Below, piece by piece: positions 58,801 through 64,000 of a stretch of 64,000 bases of DNA (positions within the stretch are counted from its first letter, which is position 1; each line of letters opens with the position of its first letter). The stretch comes from Seriola aureovittata (taxonomy: Eukaryota; Chordata; Actinopteri; Carangiformes; Carangidae). The stretch spans positions 4,047,501 to 4,111,500 of the forward strand of contig NC_079365.1 in the NCBI RefSeq assembly GCF_021018895.1, given 5' to 3'. The translations under genes and the position numbers were made by a program. The notes under the pieces are model-generated. The model was not told the origin of the DNA, did no database searches, and worked only from the letters and a program-made list of their open reading frames with translations.

Positions 58801-59060
58801 TTTTTCCAGTGACCCCCAGCCCAATGAAAGGAAAGGGGAAGGGGCGCCCCAGCGCCAAGGCCCTGGAGAAGAGCTCACCCAAAGAGGAGGAGGAGGAGGA
58901 CCCCGAGAGTCCCCTGGAGGAGGAAGAGGAGGAGGCTGAGAAGAAAGAGACCTCCCCTGCCCCCAAGACGACGAAGGAGGCCGCAGGAGCAGAGGAGGAG
59001 GAAGAGGACGAAGAGGAGGAGGACGGATCAGAAGAGGAGGCACCCTCTGGAGAAGACTAG
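42187..59060 (+). CDS. nucks1: nucks1: nuclear casein kinase and CDK substrate 1 (8 coding exons)
   Basis: Spliced gene. Coding exons: 42187-42203, 47431-47480, 48971-49064 (or from 48974), 50560-50606, 50742-50894, 54688-54837, 55445-55597 and 58810-59060. Introns are GT-AG and all phases join, giving 303 or 304 residues. The start [16 protein letters not shown], the motif RQAASKA-SKQRE (about 135-147), [15 protein letters not shown] (about 174-190), [13 protein letters not shown] (about 213-225) and the end EEEAPSGED are the NUCKS1 hallmarks. NUCKS1 is a nuclear, disordered, heavily phosphorylated DNA-binding protein linked to chromatin, cell-cycle control and homologous recombination, and is a paralogue of RAD51AP1. 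Many S/T-D/E-x-E sites suit CK2, TPSP suits CDK1, and GKGRP is the AT-hook-like core. Mammalian NUCKS1 has 243 residues (recalled). The excess is mainly exon 5. Teleosts carry nucks1a and nucks1b, and I cannot tell which this is. Confidence 0.93.
46716..46860 (-). other. Isolated antisense open segment with Cys/His spacing
   Basis: On the minus strand about 45 codons read smoothly through [20 protein letters not shown] and end near [12 protein letters not shown]. They contain a CxxC and further Cys/His that could form part of a zinc-binding fold. There is no start, no polypyrimidine tract at the acceptor side (A-rich instead) and no neighbouring exon. It may be a captured gene fragment, a pseudogene piece or chance. 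I do not recognise the protein. Confidence 0.25.
47361..47407 (+). repeat. (GT)n tract beside nucks1 exon 2 acceptor
   Basis: GT units with two 'gctt' interruptions end 23 bases before exon 2. They lie in the zone where the branch point and polypyrimidine tract are expected. In RNA this is a UG repeat, the type bound by TDP-43 and CELF proteins. Confidence 0.95.
47431..47480 (+). CDS. nucks1: nucks1 coding exon 2
   Basis: It encodes the end of Arg6 and [16 protein letters not shown]. The acceptor is cttcttcacag| and the donor G|GTAAGA. It is 50 bp, so skipping would shift the frame. The Y-S-Q-F block is shared with RAD51AP1 and is one of the best-conserved parts of the family. Confidence 0.93.
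47574..47805. mobile_element. hAT (Charlie-like) MITE with perfect 8-bp target duplication
   Basis: The ends are CAGTGATTCTCAAAG and the inverse of CAGTGGTTCTCAAAC. The flanking 8 bases are identical: ctctacat at 47566-47573 and 47806-47813. It is 232 bases long with no coding capacity and lies in nucks1 intron 2. Confidence 0.93.
47823..47912. repeat. Compound microsatellite (CA)n(TATG)n(TG)n(TA)n
   Basis: CA, then TATG, TG and TA units follow one another. The CA and TG halves are complementary, so the tract can fold back on itself. It starts 10 bases after the target duplication of the hAT element. Confidence 0.95.
48315..48663. mobile_element. Terminal-inverted-repeat MITE in intron 2
   Basis: The left end GGCTACGTCCACACTACTAC and the right end, the inverse of GGCTACGTCCACATGACTAC, agree at about 18 of 20 positions. 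The flanks cta and tta would suit a TWA target with one change, as in PIF/Harbinger, but the superfamily is not certain. 349 bases, no transposase. Confidence 0.8.
48971..49064 (+). CDS. nucks1: nucks1 coding exon 3 with tandem acceptor
   Basis: It encodes (V)[19 protein letters not shown] then [11 protein letters not shown]. The acceptor reads ctCAGTAG|atgagg. Use of the first AG (exon from 48971) adds one Val before DEEYG. Use of the second (from 48974) gives A-DEEYG, which matches the mammalian SDDADEDYG reading. The donor is AG|GTGAGC. Confidence 0.92.
49065..50559 (+). other. nucks1: nucks1 intron 3
   Basis: No exon was recognised. It contains an A run at about 49962-49977 and a T run at about 50066-50079. 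Confidence 0.7.
50560..50606 (+). CDS. nucks1: nucks1 coding exon 4
   Basis: It encodes [16 protein letters not shown]. The acceptor is tttgttgcag| and the donor G|GTAAGT. The SEDSDDK block has CK2-type sites. 47 bp, entering phase 2 and leaving phase 1. Confidence 0.92.
50742..50894 (+). CDS. nucks1: nucks1 coding exon 5 (extra, exon 7-like)
   Basis: It encodes 51 residues: [20 protein letters not shown], then [19 protein letters not shown], then a basic end [12 protein letters not shown] with a classical NLS-like PKRKR. It is 153 bp, symmetric phase 1-1. Length, phase and the order GSDED, acidic run, SDY, KK-rich run, PK-R-A match exon 7. Intron 4 is only 135 bp. The exon has no counterpart in human NUCKS1 as I remember it. 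Confidence 0.9.
51001..51027. repeat. Heptamer tandem repeat (AATTTAC)n
   Basis: Three full units and one partial unit, followed by an AT-rich run. Confidence 0.9.
51285..51480. repeat. LINE-tail-like fragment
   Basis: 'atcactttatttgtccccag' and 'tggggcaattgggtatgcag', then A-rich sequence. Related in wording to 39.07 and 20.62 kb. Confidence 0.5.
52782..52877. repeat. Very long (GT)n microsatellite
   Basis: About 47 uninterrupted GT units after 'tacacacatgcg', inside nucks1 intron 5. It is the longest pure dinucleotide tract in the window. Confidence 0.98.
54688..54837 (+). CDS. nucks1: nucks1 coding exon 6
   Basis: It encodes [20 protein letters not shown], then [20 protein letters not shown], then [10 protein letters not shown]. 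The acceptor is tcgtgcag| and the donor C|GTATGT. The RQAASKA-SKQRE core is the most diagnostic NUCKS1/RAD51AP1 motif. 150 bp, phase 1-1, so it could be skipped without a frameshift. Confidence 0.93.
55006..55189. mobile_element. hAT-type MITE in intron 6
   Basis: The left end is CAGTGGTTCCCAGC. The right end is the inverse of AAGTGGTTTACTAC. The flanks ctttaaag (54998-55005) and ctttagag (55190-55197) match at 7 of 8 bases. 184 bases, no coding content, older than the 47.57 kb copy by its decay. Confidence 0.75.
55445..55597 (+). CDS. nucks1: nucks1 coding exon 7
   Basis: It encodes [20 protein letters not shown], then [20 protein letters not shown], then [11 protein letters not shown]. The acceptor is tctgtgcacag| and the donor G|GTGAGA. 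153 bp, phase 1-1. It matches the mammalian [19 protein letters not shown] and PKPRLKAT blocks. Confidence 0.94.
56345..57085 (+). repeat. Host repeat, copy 1 (interrupted)
   Basis: Shared in order with copy 2 (58350-58706): 'catgtttgtcctc', 'ctgtca/gatc', 'tttatctggagc', 'ctttagctc-ggcaaac' and 'gtgtgaact-gtttggcttg' followed by 'aatgtaat'. Family not identified. Confidence 0.75.
56661..56920. mobile_element. Foldback/MITE insertion with long inverted arms
   Basis: Arm 56674-56716 (ctgttgtctatatgttcact ... ggaggctcaa) pairs with 56874-56916 with only a few mismatches. Inner words 'aatgtgtccccca' and 'tgggggacacat' also pair. Copy 2 of the host repeat lacks this segment, giving an empty site. 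About 260 bases, no coding content. Confidence 0.8.
57086..57429. mobile_element. hAT-type element (TAGGGATG...CCCTA)
   Basis: It starts TAGGGATGCGCTGAT and ends with the inverse of TAGGGTTCCCTCGAT. The flanks aatgtaat and aatgtgag agree at 6 of 8. Copy 2 of the host repeat runs uninterrupted through 'ttgaatgtaatggatg', which confirms the insertion point. 344 bases, no transposase. Confidence 0.8.
58270..58750 (+). repeat. Host repeat, copy 2 (uninterrupted)
   Basis: Relative of copy 1 without the two insertions. It carries a 31-bp inverted repeat at 58370-58435. The boundary near exon 8 is approximate. Confidence 0.7.
58810..59060 (+). CDS. nucks1: nucks1 coding exon 8 (last)
   Basis: It encodes [20 protein letters not shown], then [20 protein letters not shown], then the acidic tail to EEEAPSGED and TAG at 59058-59060. 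The acceptor is a T run and ccag|. TPSP is the CDK1-type site and GKGRP the AT-hook-like core. The tail [10 protein letters not shown] matches the mammalian SEDEAPSGED. Confidence 0.95.
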
Positions 59061-60416
59061 AAGATGGTACCCGTTTGAAGCCCATCCTCCATGTCTCTCT
59101 CTCTGTCTCTTCTCTGTTTTTGTTTTCTTTTGTTGCTCTGCGTTTAGAGTTTTTTTTTTTTTGTTTGTTTGGTTTTTTTTTTGGTTGGTTTTTTTTCCTC
59201 CTGGTGGCCTGGCTCAATGGTTTGGACTTGGTGTGCTTTTTCTTGTCCTCCCCTCCCCCATTCCAACTAAGACATTGTGCCCATGATCATACGGCGTAAG
59301 GAGTTTATATTGTCAACATTCAGCCTCACCCACCCTCCTGTCTTCATTATTTTCTAAACGTTTCTGCCTTTCAAAGAGCCCACTGGTGAGCATCCGTCCT
59401 GAGTGTGAACAGACAAGTTCACTAGTGTTTGTGTTTGTTTTGTTTTTTTTCCTCCTCTGGGATTATCAGTGATCTAACATGAGTGGCCACACAATTTTTT
59501 TCCCTGTTTACCTTTCTGATATCTGCAGTTACTGGGAGTGTTGTTCAGAGTTTCCCAGTGTCGGTTACTAAAGCGCTGTATTTACAAAGCGATGTTAAGT
59601 CAACACGTGCAGGGGTGAAGCCTTTATCCTCTCTCTGGTACACGTGCTTTTAAACCAGGAGCGTGTTTTAACAGAGCCGCGTTAGTTTGTTTTTTAAAAA
59701 CCCTCTGAAACCGTTTTGCGGTTAAAGCAGCATCTTTTTAATTTTATTTTTAAAAGATCACCCAAACCTCTTTCAGACTGTATTCATGCCCTGACTTCTT
59801 GTGTGGCTGTGTGGAGAATTAAGTAAAGCGCATTATTTTGAAAAGTATTCCACTTGTAGCTGCTGCTTCTTAGATCAAACAGTTGGAGGTGTGTTACCAG
59901 CAGAGTGGTGGGTCACCGCTGACTGTTTGCTACGTGCCGGACTGCCACCGTCACACATTTCAAGCCAAGACGTGTGTGTTTTTATGTACTTGTATGATTT
60001 GTATACCTGTGGGGTACTTCCTGTAAGAGGGTGTGGCTTTTCTTTTGTCTAGGCCCATCAGCTGCCTGTGAAACAGTTTCTGTTGTTATATGTTGGGCTT
60101 TCTAATGATGCACCATGCTACGTGAAGCAACCCCCCACCCTTTTCACAACGCACCAACATCCCCTCCCTGCATGGCTACAGCATCTTCTCAACATTCAAC
60201 CTGTTGTGCCAGGCACCCCTAAATCTTTTCTTTTTTTGTTTATTTTTTAGGAATGCGAGATGTTCCTTTCTTTTCTTTTCTTTTTTTTTTTTTTGTTTTT
60301 TTTTGTTTTTTGTTTTTTGAGGGTTAAAAAAATGAATGTTGTTTTTTCTCCTGTTGGTTCATTGTTCTAATTCTCTATTCAGATTTTTTTTGTAATGTTT
60401 GTTTTTTAAGAAAAGA

Positions 60417-60422
60417 AATAAA
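60417..60422 (+). terminator. nucks1: Proximal poly(A) signal AATAAA
   Basis: AATAAA in 'aagaaataaaatg'. A G/T-rich stretch (ctgttctgcctgatggttgg) follows about 45 bases later. Confidence 0.65.
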
Positions 60423-61743
60423 ATGTATCATGATTTTAAAGAAAAAAGTCGACCCTATCCAATCTGTTCTGCCTGATGGTTGGACCAACCGTCCCTCCCT
60501 GATTTACTCCTGTCCTTACTCCTTTCTTTCTCTTGTCCTTCCCTTTCTCCCAGTCCCATCAGCTTAATGGTTACTGTTGGTATCCATGTCCATTTGTTTC
60601 TTAGAGCTTTTTGTTGCTCACATTAGTATTTCACAGGCTGATACATTTTAAAATCCAGAATAATACGGTACTGATGCTTAGAAAAGATTGAAACGATGAG
60701 GTGGGCAGCTCAGTATATATCTGGCATTCATTTGTCTATTAATGCCTTAATTTTCGTTGAGTTGAGTTTGAGTGGTGGCTCTGATATTATCACTGGAGGC
60801 CTGAGAATGTAATCTGTCCTCATGTTTTAGGTCTTTGCTACAAGCAGCAAATTAGGCTTAGAACAAGTCAACAATTTGTATGATCAGCAGACCATCCAAA
60901 GCCATAAACGATCTCAAAACTAGTGACTCGGTGATCAGGTGCAGCACTTGTGAGATTGTCCTTTTTTGCGATAAGTAGTGTTTGATGTCAAAGCAAAAAA
61001 AAAAAAAAAAAAAATATGAAAAGTTGCTATTATGATCTTGGGAACTAAACCTCATTTATTAGGCGTTGGTCAGGAGAAATTCTGATTGGTCCCAAGACTG
61101 CAACAGAATTCAGTCCTGGATGTGTACAGGACACACTCGAACCTAGTCCCTGGTTCAGAAGCACATTTGATTGTTTTACGACTGTCATTAGCAGGTTAGT
61201 GTGTTTTTCTACATTCAGGTCCTAAATTGGCACCCAGTCCTTAATGTCATTTTAAGACGATTGGATACAATAAAATAAATAGGGGGAAAAATGTTTATAC
61301 CAGTGTAAAAAGCTCTGAGAGCTCTGTTTGCAGTAGGATCAGATAATGTCTTGTAGTTCACAGCACTGAGGGCTTGAATGAGGTTCCTCTCTATCATCCC
61401 ACAGGAGGCACATGGCATAAGGCTATGAATTTCTCCTTTTTCATCCATTCTACGATTTCTTCTGTTGTACTGTTTTTGATGTTTCTTTTCTATTTACCTT
61501 CAGTTGTACTGGCAATGTAAAAATGTAAGCCAAGTTGTGATTCTTACAGAAGACCAAGTGGAGAAGCTTTTGTCACTAGTGTGGAAAAGGAACGCTGAAC
61601 TCTTGAATCTTTTTGCATGTTGTGGAAAAAGTGCGAAGCGATGATGATGATGATGCTGGTAAATGCAATGGCAATATTGTGGTCTTACAAAAAAAAAGTA
61701 TTAACAACGACGATGTTGATAATGTTTTGGTTTCCCAGCTTCT

Positions 61744-61749
61744 AATAAA
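61744..61749 (+). terminator. nucks1: Distal poly(A) signal AATAAA
   Basis: 'tctaataaaggcaacc' is followed after about 30-60 bases by 'ttgttttgtgacgttg' and 'ctctgtgtgctg', a strong GU-rich downstream element. This is the best-formed poly(A) site in the window. Confidence 0.6.
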
Positions 61750-61775
61750 GGCAACCTACTTTTTATACGGATTTA

Positions 61776-63060
61776 ACTACTTGTTTTGTGACGTTGAGCT
61801 CTGTGTGCTGTACGGGTGGCGACTGGGGGAGAGTGATGTGCCAGAAGTTTTGGTTTTTAATGATCAGCAGTACTCAGTGTTTGCCACTCCGTGGTGCTGT
61901 GTGCAACAGCAACATGCTGTGTTGTAACATGCAGTCTTCTGATCTGAAGAACAGACTGCGGGCATATTTATTTTCAGTGAGTTCAGTAACAATACTCTTC
62001 CAACACTGCCAGCTCTGATTGGTAAGAAAAATATAATTTACAAAATTTACAAAGCCCCGCTTCATGAGTGCCCCCCATGAGAGATGGGCAGCAGGACAAC
62101 TGTCTTTAATTATGGACCCCTACTTTCTTATTTCTCAAAAACAGAGTGAGGAATCAGGGCAGCATTTCAGAGGTCACAAATTATTATTATATTCATTTCT
62201 TATTATCGAAATATAATAATATAATACCAAGTTAAAGTAATTTAAAAATAGATTTTAAAAAATTAAATATTTTAAGTAAAACAAGAAAATAAAATTTGGT
62301 TCTACTTTTATACCCAAAAACAGCAAGGAAATGCCCAAAACACAATTATTCACGGTATACACAGTTATTCGTAAGTTTTCTTATCGCTACATAGCCAACG
62401 TTGGCATTATTTACCAGTCTTACCGAGAGCTTCAGCCATCGTGGCATCTACAACACCAGAGGTTAAAATACGTCCTCTGAGCAGCACTACTTATTCAGGC
62501 CAGACTGGACACTACAGTGACTCGGTATTGGAAAGTGACAAGACAGTCTGATTGTGCCAGAGCTTGCTGGTTAGCATGATAACTTCAGTAGACGAAGTAA
62601 ATAAAGAAGTGATAAAAATATAAGGAAACATTGATGTTGCTTTCCACCACTACAGACAGCTCTTAGCAAATAAACAAATTAAATTTGGTGCTGAATTCAC
62701 GTTTCTTCTAAACGGGAGTAAATAACCGTTAGGTAATGTCAGCTAAGTAGCATTAGTAAAACTTAAAATTTGCCAGAAAAAAAACGGGTTTAAAGGTAAA
62801 GAAGTCATTTGGACTATGTGGGATCATTACTTAAAAGATAAGGTTACTTTTTTTCATATTGCAGGGTTATTGGTGACTGTAATTGTTAGTGCTCCCCATA
62901 CTAGCCATCCTTTCCTAGCATGATTTCAGTGTAAGTGATTTCATATAAACAGACAACGCTAAAATGAGGCTTCAGCAGTCTGAATTGTAGTATCAGGAGT
63001 TTTGAGACATCTCCGCCACACATCAGTGACACCGTTTTAAGACCAACGAAGAGGAAAGTG
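61776..63060. other. Downstream intergenic, no gene seen
   Basis: No exon was recognised. AT-rich, with an AT-only patch near 62180-62300. Confidence 0.55.
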
Positions 63061-63063
63061 AGA

Positions 63064-63530
63064 CTATAGCTTTGTCCCAGTCCAGGGGCCACATCTTCCG
63101 TCGTAGACCTCAAAGGCTGAACCGAAATGAGATGGTCTAGTCTGCAGAGGGTGTGTGCTCACCCTTATCATTGCATCACAAAGTGCTGCTCCTGTTGCCT
63201 AGCAACCTTGAACACATGTAACTTTTTTTTTTTTTTTTTTTACAGGTTTTAAGGTTCTAGGTTTTTTAAGAGTTGTACCGTTAGCTGTTCAACTGAGCTA
63301 AACCCATTTAAAAGTGTAATCCTCAGGCTCTCTGTCAGCGTTGTTTGTTGCCATATTATTTTCATTACCAAATGAATCATGGGATAATTCGGGCCATGAA
63401 GGATCCACCCATTTCTTGGCCACTTTTGAAGGTAACTTCAAAATGTGACAGTCTAGTAGCGCTGCTGTGGCGCAATGGGTCTTCAAATGCTGCCACAAAG
63501 GATGTGGCCTCTGAATTGTGATACAGTTTA
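63064..63530. mobile_element. Probable TIR DNA element
   Basis: The left end 'actatagctttgtcccagtc' plus 'caggggccacatc' mirrors the inverse of the right end 'gatgtggcctctgaattgtg' plus 'atacagt' with several mismatches. A T run (63223-63241) and an open frame inside are not recognised as transposase. Ends are approximate. Confidence 0.5.
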
Positions 63531-64000
63531 TGGTTCACTTCCACATAGAACTTGGCATCTGTGTTTGTAGTGCAGACTGCAGTTTCGTGTTCAGAAAGTT
63601 TAGTTTTCTTTTTGTTTGACCAAGACATATATAATTTTAGCAAGGGCAAGAGAACATGAAAACAACACTCTTGGTAAAATATCTGGTCTGTGAGAGAAGT
63701 GTTTACAATCTGTTGTATTAAGGGACTGAACCACACCTGAAGATTTGTGCCCAACTGGAGCTCATTGCAGGAGAAGCACACCTCTTAGAAATACACTTAA
63801 ATGTTCTCCTAACTTCAAAACACAACTAATACAGCACAAAATATTGCACAGAAGCCATTATACAATTGGAGATTTGGGAACCATTAATCACAAATTCTTC
63901 TAGTAGGACCTGATGACTGATGATTCGTCGCCGCTCAGGTGACCCCAGGAGAGGAAAATGTACTGAGTAATTGTGATTCTGATTTCAAAGAGTCAGTACT
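63531..64000. other. Intergenic to window end, no gene seen
   Basis: The minus-strand frame 63377-63781 (134 codons) has no recognised domain and partly overlaps the TIR element. I do not call it a gene. Confidence 0.5.

Larger units (their letters stand above)
55598..58809 (+). other. nucks1: nucks1 intron 7 (3.2 kb, transposon-rich)
   Basis: It contains a 'caagtc' type repeat fragment (about 56140-56225), two copies of one host repeat (56345-57085 plus 57430 on, and 58270-58750), a foldback element and a hAT element inserted in the first copy, and a 31-bp palindrome in the second. No exon was recognised. Confidence 0.75.
59061..61775 (+). other. nucks1: nucks1 3' untranslated region (long form, inferred)
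   Basis: T-rich with several T/G homopolymer-like runs (59150-59205, 60230-60320). Two poly(A) signals with suitable downstream sequence define short (about 1.4 kb) and long (about 2.7 kb) forms. Mammalian NUCKS1 also has a long 3' UTR. No coding gene was recognised within. Confidence 0.6.

Noticed and set aside
61266..61280. AATAAA motifs in 'acaataaaataaatagg' as a third poly(A) site
   Set aside because: The sequence after it is A/G-rich and lacks a convincing GU-rich downstream element. It is weaker than 60417 and 61744.
63377..63781. 134-codon minus-strand frame
   Set aside because: It partly overlaps a terminal-inverted-repeat element, has no domain, and does not show exon boundaries.

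Overview
The window looks like nuclear DNA of a ray-finned (probably percomorph) fish. The signs are very long (CA)n/(GT)n microsatellites, many short non-autonomous DNA transposons of types common in teleosts (hAT, Tc1/mariner, other terminal-inverted-repeat elements), LINE/SINE-like fragments, and one spliced gene with large introns. Nothing here suggests a bacterium, a plasmid or a virus. Most open frames longer than 60 codons are chance frames or read through dinucleotide repeats.

Layout. Positions 1 to about 41.7 kb hold no protein-coding gene that I can support. This stretch contains repeats and microsatellites, plus several complex segments (about 11.33-11.92, 19.88-20.06, 24.10-24.46, 26.43-26.57 and 33.03-33.20 kb) that read like conserved non-coding or enhancer DNA. 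That last reading is an impression and was not computed. From about 41.75 kb a CpG-richer promoter (two CCAAT boxes and a GC box) leads into the only gene I can build, the teleost orthologue of NUCKS1 (nuclear casein kinase and cyclin-dependent kinase substrate 1). It lies on the plus strand with eight coding exons between 42187 and 59060 and a T-rich 3' UTR that has two good poly(A) signals (60417 and 61744). The window ends with about 2 kb of repeat-bearing intergenic DNA.

The NUCKS1 model joins in frame at every junction, with GT/AG introns, and encodes 303 or 304 residues. The difference is a tandem CAGTAG acceptor at exon 3. The protein is longer than the mammalian one (243 residues, from memory), mainly because of a 153-bp exon 5 with no counterpart in the human protein as I remember it. 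Exon 5 has the same length, phase and acidic-then-basic layout as exon 7, so an internal exon duplication is the most interesting hypothesis in the window. Other notable points are a (GT)n tract 23 bases upstream of the exon 2 acceptor and a set of transposons in the introns whose target-site duplications or empty-site copies can be read directly. I found no new multi-gene system.
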